From NCBI GenBank assembly GCA_963854835.1, contig OY978525.1, positions 30,775,253 to 30,839,252 on the forward strand: a stretch of 64,000 nt of DNA. Reading direction: 5' to 3'. Positions 34,753 through 45,500 of this stretch are shown one piece after another (position 1 is the stretch's first letter; each line of letters opens with the position of its first letter). A program made the translations under genes and the position numbers. A model generated the notes under the pieces. It searched no databases, was not told where the DNA came from, and was given only the letters and a program-made list of their open reading frames with translations. The DNA is from Megamerina dolium. Taxonomy: Eukaryota; Arthropoda; Insecta; Diptera; Megamerinidae.

Positions 34753-35624
34753 TCAGGTGTAGTAAAAAGAAATCCATTATTTTTCCAATAGATGTTTTTA
34801 GTAATCTGTATCTTGCGTTGTATAAGTGCGATTGGGTTACGCTGGATGGCGTTAGAAATAGAGGATTCCGTACTAAATAAACTTTTCAGGCAGTTTTGTG
34901 ATTGATTGACTCAGTATTGTTTGAACACGCGTCAAAGATGGACACCAGTAAAAAGAAAATACGCCATATTTTACAGTTTTTCTTCGATAAAGGCGAAAAC
35001 GCAAGACAGACGGCTGAAAATGTGAATAGTGTTTATTCTTCTGATACTGTAACAACCAATCACGTGCAATTTTGGTTTCGTCGATTCCGTTCCGGTAATC
35101 AACATGTGAAAGATGTCAAAGATGGGAATCATCTACTATGAGCTGCTCCCCTACGGCCAAACTCTTAATTCGGACCTGTACTGTTAAAAATGAAGGAAGC
35201 AATCGCCTAGAAGCGGCCAGTTTTGGCCAATAGGAGAGGAATTGTGTTCCATCAGGACAACGCCAGTCCACACACATCGATAGTGACTCGCCAGAAGCTC
35301 CTGGAGCTTGATTGGGAGGTTCTTATGCATCCACCCTATAGTCTGGACCTGGCGCCAAGTGGTTACTACCTGTTCTGTCTATGGCGAATGATTTCGCTGG
35401 TAAAAATTCGCCTCAAGAGAAGCTTGTGAAAATCGACTGTCCCAGTTTTTTGCCACTAGGGACGAGGGTTTCTATGAGAGTGGCATTATGATATTACCTT
35501 CAAAAGGGCAACAAGTTATCGAACAAAACGGTGCATATTTGACCTAAATCAGCTCATTCTAACTATGCTAAATAAAACCTTCAATTTAATGCTAAAATAA
35601 CTGATTTCTTTTTACTAGACCTTA
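34753..35624 (+). mobile_element. DD34D mariner with both TIRs, internally deleted
   Basis: The ends are inverted repeats tcaggtgtagtaaaaagaaat (left) and taaggtctagtaaaaagaaat (right, read inward), about 30 bp with a few mismatches. Both are flanked by TA (34751-34752 and 35625-35626), the usual mariner target duplication. At 872 bp it is shorter than the roughly 1.3 kb typical of mariners, because the middle of the transposase gene is lost. Confidence 0.9.
34938..35429 (+). pseudogene. mariner DD34D transposase, internal deletion
   Basis: Starts MDTSKKKIRHILQFFFDKGE at 34938 with the helix-turn-helix part (QFWFRRFRSGN). At about 35125 it jumps to GIIYYELLPYGQTLNSDLYC, so roughly a hundred residues including the first catalytic Asp are absent. 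After frameshifts the frame at 35223 has VFHQDNASPHTS (second Asp) and LMHPPYSLDLAPSGYY, where the third Asp of the DD34D triad (normally PSDY) has become Gly. A stop near 35429 ends it early. It is non-functional on three counts. Confidence 0.85.
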
Positions 35625-35626
35625 TA

Positions 35627-36807
35627 TGTGAGTTCAAAGTGCAATCCTAAAAATCAACATGGAAAATTCAAATGCAAAGATCAATAGTAACTTCAAAGCC
35701 ACTTGAAAAACCACATAATATTCAGAGTATTGACATGAGCAAGAATTATTTCTCTCACAGACACACACTTACATGGTATTTTAACTAACATACATACATA
35801 AGTACCAAATGTACACTGTGACGATGATATGTAGATGAATAAATATTTCATTTAACAAAGTATAAAGTCAAATTTTGGAAGTTTATGGGTATGCAACAAA
35901 ACAAAAATCGACACGAAAGTCAAATGAAACCATAAAGATTTTAAACAAATACAAATTTGATTATAAGTTACATACACATACTTATGATTTCCATACATAC
36001 GAGTACTACATGAACCACACTCTACTTCCTTGCTTTCATATTCACCTAGTTATTTCTTTATATTTTCCAAAACATCATTAATACAATATGACATTGTAAT
36101 TGTGAGTGAGCATACTCACATATCTGCTTCTACCTAAAGCCACTTGAAAGGAGGTTAAAAAGTTGAAATCAAATAACTTCAGCATTCAATGATTCTTTTC
36201 ATTGTGTGTGCATATGTGGTGTAAATCATTTTTAGCGATTCCAATGTTTCCTACCTACATGTGGATATTTGCATAATATAATGATGATAATGATAATGAT
36301 GATGATGATGATGATAAGGAAAAATGAATAATATATAAAAACCACTAAAGTAGCATCAGTATAACCCCACACTCTATGTAATTCAATGCACTTAATCAAC
36401 TACAATTCATATACTAACATGAAAGCTAGCCCTATTGGCTCAATAGAAATATGAATACAAATGTGTACAGTAAAACCAAGAATGTTTGTCTAATGAAACA
36501 TCATGTAAGATTAATGATTTGTTTGCTCGTGATTAGAGAATTTACAGACATGTAGGCGAAGTAAATAGAGATATGTAGACATAGATGAGTTCTGCTTTCA
36601 AGAACTACTGGTTTCGATCAACCTACTACGACATCATTATACGAATACTACTATTTCATCCAAACATCCATCCATATTGGGCAGTAATAGTTCCGAAGAA
36701 GCATAATCGATCTTTGAAGCTCGTAAAAAATTCTTGTAAGATCAGTTTTTCTAACATGTTTAAAAAAATTTCCCCCGAAAAATTTATCTATGTAAATTTC
36801 ATTAACC
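35627..36807. other. non-coding DNA with a (GAT)n tract
   Basis: A gatgatgat microsatellite lies at about 36281-36316. Otherwise AT-rich with no supported gene. Confidence 0.45.
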
Positions 36808-36810
36808 TAA

Positions 36811-37293
36811 TAGCCTAGACAGACGGCAGCCTAATTTCGGATTACCAAGTTAATTCGAATTAACTCGGGCATTAACTGCAGCTCATCCACATTAACTCTA
36901 TGAGTTAATTCTCAAAATAAAAGAGGATTAGGGCAATTTGCTATGGGAACACTGCTGAAAATTGTCTATTGTGAATTTTTCTTTCAACAATTGTTAACAG
37001 TTTTCAACATGAAAAGCGTTGGCGAACAAATAAATCTAGCTGTCAATTACGAACGGTGAATGTCAATTTACAAGTTTCTGATAGTTTCCAGTTCACGTAC
37101 TTCTTGTAGATTTTCTCATATCGAGAGTGACAGATGACAGAAATTGATAGTGATAGTAATGTAAGTGAGCAGACCTAATAAAACAGCAATCAGCCGTTTA
37201 GTTTATCCGCAATACTTCCGTCTGTCAGGTTATTATTTTATTCGGATTAAGTGCGGCGGTAATCCGGAATTAGACTGCCGACTGTCTAGGCTA
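36811..37293. mobile_element. MITE with TIRs, copy 2 (inverted relative to copy 1)
   Basis: The TIR tagcctagacagacggcag at the left pairs with tagcctagacagtcggcag at the right. It is flanked by TAA on both sides (36808-36810 and 37294-37296), a clean 3-bp TWA duplication. The interior is the complement of copy 1, with the same words throughout (gtgacagatgacagaaattgat, cttcttgtagattttctcat). About 483 bp, no coding capacity. Confidence 0.9.
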
Positions 37294-37296
37294 TAA

Positions 37297-38245
37297 GACT
37301 TGCCGTTAGTTGAACTTCTATTTAAAAAGATATATTTTTCTGTTCCTGGAACAATTTCGATTGAGTTGATCGATCGAGATATGACATCGATTTTGTAAAC
37401 TTTGTATATTAACTAGAAATTTGACCTCCTCAACTTTGTTTAAATTTTAGTTGGTTGGACCAGAACATTCGAGAACTATAGAAAATCTGCAACAAAGACA
37501 AATATCACATGCATTAAAAAAATATTTGGGGATGCAGCATTGAAATTCTGGGTCATTGGTCATTGGCCATTACCGCTCATAATATTCTAGGAAATATTTA
37601 TATAAAGCATATATCTGTTAAAAACCTTCTAAGAATTTCTCCAAAAGCTTGATAAGAAAACTCGATGGGCAAAAATATTCTCCGAATGTACTTCTCGTCA
37701 AATGTGGGACAAGACTCATCATAAATGTAGATTCAACAAAACGCTATTACTATATCATATTTTGGGTCCAGTTTCAAATATCAGAACCTTGCTCTAGTAT
37801 TTTTGGCGTACTGCTCTAGCACCTTGTTTGATCGAGACGAGACTAGAGGAGACTTAGTCGTATTAGTTGGAGTTAAGAATTGGTGTCAGAGAGTACGTAT
37901 TAGAATCGACTAGCAGAGCACTCTGAATGTGGACATAATCAATATATCGGTTATAATGGCTAGATAAGAAATAAAAGAAGGGGAAAATTTGTATGGCATT
38001 GTTGTGGAGGAACTGGTACCAAAAAATGTATCTGTAACGTGATATACGGTTACGAGTTCTAGAAAAATTTATGTTCGTAATTTTGCTCTTTTATCTTTAC
38101 TTTTACTTAGTGATTTCATTGAACTCTTCGAAATTCGGGACAGATATATTTATATATATATTTCGAGTATACGACATCAATATCATTCATGAAGAATTTG
38201 CAGTAGCTGCCGGAGAACAGTTGGTTCACTTGCAAAGACCTTATG
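37297..38245. other. AT-rich non-coding DNA
   Basis: Nothing was recognised. Open frames at 38071-38262 and on the minus strand have no domain. Confidence 0.4.
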
Positions 38246-38372
38246 ACTATGCTCAGAAATGAGCTCAAATGAGTTTTGGAGTTCGGAACTGTTCCAAAAT
38301 TTAACACACATAATAGTACCTGAAAAAAAGTCCTGCCAAAGAGTTCTTCGAAAGGTTTAAGTGCAAATATAA
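38246..38372 (+). repeat. SINE 3'-part fragment
   Basis: Words gttcggaactg, tccaaaatttaacacac, ataatagtacctg and gtttaagtgc follow the order of the SINE body, with heavy divergence. Confidence 0.5.
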
Positions 38373-40339
38373 TATTCTTAAGTTTTTCTTTTTTCTTATC
38401 AATATTTGACCATCACAACCAAAAATCGACAAATAAATAAATTTCGACATTTATTTTTGTTTTTGATTGGCTGGTCACACTTGGAAATTCAAAGCGCAAT
38501 CAGGATTTCAAGTGCTTCGGGACAGGACTTAACTTCTTATTTGCTTACTTTATTCTTATTTCTTTCTGCTTACTTGATACATTTTGCGCTGTCTTTCACT
38601 AAAATCTTGAGATTGAGATTGAGTTTTCGCCACCAATTTAAGGATTTCGCATTCATGTAAACATCATTTTAAAATGAAATCATCTCCAAACTTTCAAAGA
38701 CTTTACTGTACCATAAGTATCATTACATCAACAACAATAATCACTCAATTCAAAGGTATTACATTCTGTAAGAATACAAATTGTGTATACTCAACGAGTA
38801 TCAAAAACCACAAAGAAGTGGTAAATTTAATAAAATGAGTTGTAAGTAATGAGTAAAGTAATTAATTGGTTGGTTAGTGTATAACTATATTGAAATTATG
38901 CTCATTTTATAGAGAAGGAGGACAGAGCTTGTCTCTCACTTTGAATTCATATTTAATTCATTTATCATGTTGGTGACCAATTCTAAAAAGGTTTTATATA
39001 CGAGTATGAGTATAACTTTTTAATTAGAAATTTATTTTCTTTTTTGCATTATTCCATTTGATTTTTTAAATTTTAATATGTTTTTTCTGTTTCTTCTTTT
39101 GTTTTGTAAAATGTAGACAGCTGGATATTAAGAAAGTAAAGAAAAAAACAAAGACATAAAAAAATTGTTGTCTGCGACATCAATTTTTCGCTCGAATAAT
39201 ATTCAAAAGTTGTGAAATTTTTTTTCTCCAAAAGACAAAAGCGAAAAAACGAAATAAGCTCTTCTGCACTATGCTATTACACTTGCATAGATGGACAACC
39301 ATCGTGGCAGTCAGGCAACCACCCAGCTAGACAAATAGTCATTGGCAAAATGCAAATTGGTTGAAGGTTAAGGTTGTAAGCTTAGCGCAGTCAGTTGTCG
39401 TTGTCATCGCCATAGACGATCGCTGTCGTTCAAGTTGAAGGTTAAACAAGATTTTTAAATTAAAACAAAAATAAAACAAGAAACAAAATTTTTTTAAATA
39501 AAAGCCAATAATAGAAAAATGTTCGAATTTTTCATGTACGTAGACTGAAAGAAAAAAAAAATTTGAATTCAATATAAGCTTTTGCTTAAATCGCTATTTC
39601 ATTTTAATTCAATCTGTTACGGCCTCTAGTGGTTTTAAATACTTCGCACTAGAGGCTCAGAAAACCTATGAACGAGTTTCTACCATAATTTTCCATGTAA
39701 AATTTTTATCATTTTATTTGAGTGCTACTTTCAATATTGTTCTCTTGAAATTTGGACAGTTTTAGTTGAGTTTCTCTTTCAGTATTGCTTTCTTTCCGTA
39801 TTTGAATAGAATTGGAAGAAAACAACTTTCATGGGACCATTTCGAAGGAAACAACTCAAGTTCACACCCATCCTCGCTACGGTCAATTTGTATTGTCGGT
39901 ATAATAGTAAATTGCTTGACAACAAATGGGTAGCATTTGAAGAACAAATATGTTTCTCAGAGAGATAAAATACTGTTAAAGTGGCAATAAGCAAAGTTTG
40001 AAATTGCGGCCTGAGCTACGATAGACCTTAGATAAAAGGGGTTCATGTGCATTTGCAAAATTTTCTTATTGACAGTAGGCCATCAAAGTTTTGCCTTCAA
40101 TAACCAAATCCTTTAACTTTTATCATATACTTTAAAATTTTACTTTGCGCGATATTTGCAAAAAGATCTCTGGTTCGAACACCTCAAAAAAATTTTTATA
40201 GAAGAGGAAAAAGCTGACAAAAAACCATTATATTTTAACCAGTAGCGCGAATTGGTTAGACTTGCTACAAGATACACATAAACCAAATTGGTCCGTCAAG
40301 TTAACAACCTGAATCTTTTGACAAAGCTCTCAAAAGATT
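38373..40339. other. AT-rich non-coding DNA
   Basis: Apart from the hairpin at 39622-39656, nothing was recognised. Confidence 0.4.
39622..39656. repeat. 10-bp perfect inverted repeat (hairpin)
   Basis: gcctctagtg and cactagaggc are perfect complements separated by 15 bases. It is not followed by a T-run that would suggest a terminator, and its role is unknown. Confidence 0.7.
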
Positions 40340-41060
40340 AAGGTAGTAGTCCGGTGTGACGACCGAAATTTTGACGTTTTCTCATGAATTTTTTTAACAA
40401 GAAAATAAAATGCTATCGTTTTAAAATTTTTACATGTTTTTATTGGTGTTTTCAAGTATAGAAAAAAAATTTCGTGAGTTAATTTTGCATTAATTTGTTT
40501 TTAATTTTTGACGTCAGAGTGGAATTCTCGAAAAAAAGATGAGTTGATTCGGGGAGGCACACAGCCTTCCGAAGTCATCTGAAATAAAAAATTCAAAAAT
40601 ATTTTTAATGAACTAACATATAATATACATAAAAAAACGAAAACAAAATGGCGGACTTGTGAAAAAGTTCTCAAAATCTAATTTTTTTTCTAGATAAATT
40701 GTTTAAATTAAATAGTTTATTATTAAAAATTAAATGTTTTAAAGGTTACGTATTAGATATGTGTGTCTGGAATAACGGGTAAAATGTTTGGCCAAATCGG
40801 TTTAATAGTTTTGAGTTAGTGCTTCTCCGAAATTTCGAAAACATCGTTTTGAGAAAAACGCGTTTAAAGTTTTGACAACAGATTCATACACAGTACGGTG
40901 CGCTCTCTTATTTTAGCTATAATTTTAAAAATATTCAAAATTTCGGTCTGAAGTTTTTAGAGTATATTTTTAAGATGTTTTTCTTCCGAAAAATGTAAAA
41001 AAAATCGATTTTTTTTCTTAACCATTTTTTTTCAGGGTAGGCATACATTCGGTCTTAAAT
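40340..41060. repeat. unclassified dispersed-repeat-like segment
   Basis: Reads unlike its neighbours: tagtagtccggtgtgacg, cttccgaagtcatctgaaa, atggcggacttgtg, ttgagttagtgcttctccg, gttttgagaaaaacgcg, aaaatcgatttttttt. The style resembles non-coding parts of insect transposable elements, but no second copy is present here to prove a repeat. It ends where the RTE-like fragment begins. Confidence 0.35.
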
Positions 41061-41188
41061 TAGATGTCTAGGGTGTACTGAGCTTAGGGAAGGAACTCTT
41101 CTCTATGTTATTGAGTGGTGACGCTTCGAACAATTCCGCCAGTGGAGGATATCTCCCCAACTCACAAATCACAAATCATGATGCTATA
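41061..41188 (+). mobile_element. RTE-like LINE, 5' piece of an interrupted copy
   Basis: Matches 29456-29577 of the full LINE (gtgtactgagc, gcttcgaacaattccgccagtggagga), diverged. It continues at 47883 after the Gypsy element. The target bases GATA are at 41189-41192. Confidence 0.8.
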
Positions 41189-41192
41189 GATA

Positions 41193-41564
41193 TGTAGGGA
41201 AATTAAACCGCAGTTCTTTAGTTTTAAAATTATCTTTAATTAGTATTAGGTTTTCGATTTAGGTTTAAGTTATAAATACTTAGAAATTAGAATAATTAGA
41301 ATAAGTATTTATGTAATTTATGTAATTTATGTAACTGCGGACAGTGATCTTATTCGCACGCTCGTGGTTTAAAGACTAAAGCAATAACTTACATTCTATT
41401 CTGTCCTTTTGTCCGTCAGGGTTGCATTTAAAAGTGTATTAGTTCATAGTCGCATTTGTAGGTATATGGTAGTCAGTCTTGCTTAAAGGCATATGTCCGT
41501 CCGTCTGTTACGCGTTGCTCAGTAGTTTCGTCCGCTACGCGTTGCTCTTCCGTCAGATCCCACA
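41193..41564 (-). repeat. 3' LTR
   Basis: In sense it runs from TGTGGGATC to CCCTACA, 372 bp. The last 45 bases of the pol frame, with its stop at 41519, lie inside it. It contains a triple tttatgtaat repeat near 41310-41335. Confidence 0.95.
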
Positions 41565-42553
41565 TTCGGCCATCCTGCGCGTTCATTCGGCTCGAATGAA
41601 GGGTCCCATTTCTTCATATATTCAGCGATTGTGGCTGTGCGGCCTGGGCCTTCGTGATCACCAACTTTTACGACCTCGTATCTGCCATGATCCATCTTCT
41701 TGCTGATATTGTATGGCCCGACAAATTTTGGCTTCAGTTTCAGACCAGATCCGAATTGAGTTCGCTTGATGGCTGCTAATTCGTCGATCTCATAGTTAAC
41801 TTCTGCTTTACGACGTTTGTTGAAATTTCGTTTATTTTCATCTTGTATTTCAGCTATGTTGTTTTGAGCTTGTTGGCGTATTGCTTCTCGTTCTTCGTCG
41901 ATTTCGTTGATAGCTGCGCTCTCCAGCAGCTCTTGGAGTTCTGGTATTCCGGTGACACGCATTTCTAAACCTGTTAGTACTCGAAATGGTGATAGTCGCG
42001 TACTTCTTGTAGGCGTATTGTTGATATATTGTTGCACGCGATCGACATGCTTATACCAGCATCCAGAATTTTCAGCACACAATTTCGAAACCATCGGCAC
42101 AACAATTTTGTGTATGCGCTCGACCTGCCCGTTTCCTCTGGGAACGCCCGTTGCTATTAGCAAATGCTGCACTTCTTCCTGTTCACAGTACTCTTTGAAG
42201 AGAGATGACGTGAAAGCAGCGCCTCTGTCGGTAATAATACGCTTCGGATTTCCGAAAATCGATGCTTGTTTTCGAAGTCGGTCAACAACTGCCTCTGCAC
42301 CCGTATTTTTTGTTGGGTACAGCCATACGAATTTCGAAAATGCATCTACTACAACCAGGATATAGTTGTACGCCTTATTCGTGGTTTCCATTGGACCTAC
42401 ATGATCGATATGCAGGGTTCCAAGCGGCTTGTCCTCCTTGTTGATTGGGTTTAAAAAACCTTCCTTTTTGCCAGACTTTGCATCCGTTACAATGCATGCA
42501 ATACAGCTTCTCACCATCTTGGCTACTTTCGACGTCAGTTGCGGAATGAAAAA
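41519..42553 (-). CDS. Gypsy integrase, separated by one in-frame stop
   Basis: Continues in the same frame directly after the TAG at 42554-42556. The next codons carry the paired cysteines of the zinc finger (CIAC), and then the DDE core: LHIDHVGPM (Asp), RIITDRGAAF (Asp), GNGQVERIHK (Glu), all present. A C-terminal region with basic stretches and GLKLKPKFVGPYNISKK follows, a chromatin- or DNA-binding tail typical of Gypsy integrases. The first Met in this frame is at 42517. The frame runs 45 bases into the 3' LTR before stopping. With the stop, the integrase can only be made by readthrough or internal initiation; a simple inactivating mutation is more likely. Confidence 0.9.
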   Translation of the reverse strand, partial: FFIPQLTSKVAKMVRSCIACIVTDAKSGKKEGFLNPINKEDKPLGTLHIDHVGPMETTNKAYNYILVVVDAFSKFVWLYPTKNTGAEAVVDRLRKQASIFGNPKRIITDRGAAFTSSLFKEYCEQEEVQHLLIATGVPRGNGQVERIHKIVVPMVSKLCAENSGCWYKHVDRVQQYINNTPTRSTRLSPFRVLTGLEMRVTGIPELQELLESAAINEIDEEREAIRQQAQNNIAEIQDENKRNFNKRRKAEVNYEIDELAAIKRTQFGSGLKLKPKFVGPYNISKKMDHGRYEVVKVGDHEGPGRTATIAEYMKKWDPSFEPNERAGWPNVGSDGRATRSGRNY

Positions 42554-45500
42554 CTATTTCTCGATGGCATCTTGGGTTTTCTTGATGGAAAAATGTCCCT
42601 GAGAATGCGCCATCTTGATAATCTCTTCCTCCATTAGTGACGGAACCACTATTAGCTCTTTAATAGGGTCTTTGAACGGCACGTCGTGTTTGACATAAAA
42701 GTCTTCGTATTCGTCCTTTTCTACTATTTTGCGAACTGCCCGTATCCAGTCGTCGTGTTGCTGCGCTTGCTTGAGTCGGTGATTTAGCGAATCCTCCAAC
42801 ATCAAGCACGACACTCGGCTCAGCGCGTCGACATGTCGCATCTTCGTTCCACTTCTATGTTCGATTTCAAAGTCAAAATCCTGCAAAAACAATGCCCAAC
42901 GTGATACTCTTAAGGGAACATCGCGTTTTTTGATCGTCATGGCAAATGCGTTGCAGTCGGTCACTACTTTGAACTTCTTGTCCATCAGGTATACGCGCCA
43001 CTTCTTGAGAGCTTCTACTACCGCTAACGCTTCTAACTCATATGAGCTGTATTTCTCCTCGACGGGTTTAGTTTTCCGGCTCATATACTGCACTGGGTGG
43101 AATGCTTGTTCTTCGCTGTCCCTCTGCAACAGCACCGCTCCATAGCCAGCCATACTTGCATCTGCATGCACCTCAGTAATCGCCTTTGGGTTGTAAAGCT
43201 TCAAGACTGGTGCTTGCATCAACGCCACCTTTAGCTGTTGAATAGCTGCTAGCTGCTCGTCTTTCAACTCGAATCTAACGTCTTGCCTCAACAAATCCGA
43301 AAGCGGCTTAGCTATCACAGCATACCCTTCGATGAATCTCCTGAAATATGATGTTAGGCCCAAGAATCGTTGCATCGCTTTTCGGTCATGCGGTACTGGG
43401 AAGTTTCTCACCGCACTTGTCTTCGCTTCTGATGGTTTTATGGAATTGTTTTCGACAATATATCCCAAAAACTCGACTCTTTTCATTAAAAACTGGCATT
43501 TGCTCCACTTTATCTTTAAGCCATTTACCGCCGCAGTTCGTAAAACCAGCTCCAACTTCTGAATACCCTCGATATCATCCTTGGCGGGAATAATTAGGTC
43601 ATCCATGTACGCCACCACTGTTCCGTCTGCTATGAGATCTCGTAAAACAGCAAAAATGTATCGCGAAAAAACTGCCGGCGAATTTGATATCCCAAATGGA
43701 ACATACAGGAATTCAAATTGGCCATTGTGCGTCACGAAAGAGGTATACTTTTGTGAATCTTTGTTCACTGGAACGTGGAAAAATCCGTTGGTCAAATCAA
43801 GCGTCGTGAAAACGTTCGCACCCTGTAGCTGCTCAAGCACGTCATCTATTATGGGCATCGGGAAATTGTCTCGTACAATTTTCGCATTTAATCGCCGATA
43901 ATCACAGCAAAGTCGCTTGCTGCCGTCTTTCTTCGAGACCAGCACAATCGGTGACGCATAGTCGGAAGTGCTTGGTTTAATGACCCCTTCCTCCAACCAC
44001 TGCTTCACCTGCGCATCTACAATGCATCTGTCAGCGTAAGACATCCGCCTCGGTCTTTCGTAAACAGGTTTCTCATCGACAAGCAGTATTTTCATTTCCA
44101 CAGGCGATTTCGTAGTTTTCTGTGGCTGGTAATTAGCTATCATACTTTTCACAGATCCAGCATGACAAAGATGCAGATGTGACAGATCAACTTCTTCTGC
44201 AGGTGTTTCGATCACCTCGGCTAGCAAACACATAGCCCCAAACTCGCTGGTTAATTCTGCCACCCGATTTTCTAGTACCCGTTTCTGCTTAGGTACTGCT
44301 CCGCGCTCACTAGCGCTCTCTACGTATTCGCTCGCCACAGCATTCGTCGATTTTCGTTGAAAATGTGGTAGTCCCACTACCTCTCCGCGCGTCGAAGCGC
44401 TCTCGTTGCGTATCTGGGAAGATACAAATCCGCGCTCACTGGCGCTCGCTGTGTAATCGCCTACAGCAGCATCCGGCACATTCACATGCCCATGCGATAA
44501 TCCAATCGCTTTTCCGCGCATCGAAGCGCTCTCGCTACATACCTTCGCCTTTTTAGGTATAGCGCCGCGCCCAGCAGCGCTCGCTGTGTGCTCGCTCACG
44601 ACAGCATTCAACACCTTTCCGTGTCCACGCGGCGCTCTAACCGCTCCGTCGCGTTTATTAACGCTCTCGCTACGTACATTTGCCATAGCCCGCCACATTG
44701 CCTGAGGCTCTCGTTGTTCTCCAGCTGCAACAGTGCGCTCGCTCACGCCCTCGTTGTATGCTACTGACTTCCGCACATCTCCACCACCACCATGACAAAC
44801 GTCTTCTCGCGCCGCTGCGCCAACCGTTTCATATTCGTGTCGGTGTATCTTGTCTGCTACCTGTGTGAACTGCTGCTGTTTCTGCTGCACTAACTCCTTT
44901 CGTCTGAATACAGCGCCTTCTTCCGTTACGATCAGGTCAACTTGTTTGAGTACATTGTTGCCTATCACTAGCGCATAGCTTAAGTCGCGCTCTTTTGCCA
45001 CATGGAAGGTTATGTCCATCTCGATACGATCAATCATCATAGGCATGGTGAGGCTGCCAATTGTTGTTAGCTCGCTGCTACCGATGCCCACTAGTCGCCG
45101 CTTTTCGTTTTTCAGCTCAACATCCAGCTGCAGCATCAGCATAGTATCACACCGCATTAGGCATAAGTATGAGCCTGTATCAATCAGAGCCGATACTGTT
45201 CTAGGCATCTTGTTGACTACGTTAAATTGTATGTCCTTAAATATTAGACCGCTCTTACGACTCGCGATCGCCACTATTTCGTCATCCGTCATCGTGTTTA
45301 CGCTGCTCTTTTCTGCCTTGATAGGCTTTTCAAGCTGCTTGCACTCTACTGCGCGATGACCCTCCTTGCCACATTTAAAACATGCAATGCGCTTACGTGG
45401 ACAGTTGCGTGCAAAATGTGAAGTATCGCCACAGTTGAAACATTTCTTCGCATTCGAAGCTGCACCAGCTGAAACTTTGTTCGATGGCAGTTGTTGTGGT

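Noticed and set aside
41907..42365. 152-codon plus-strand frame opposite the integrase
   Set aside because: It is a shadow of the minus-strand integrase with its DDE motif.
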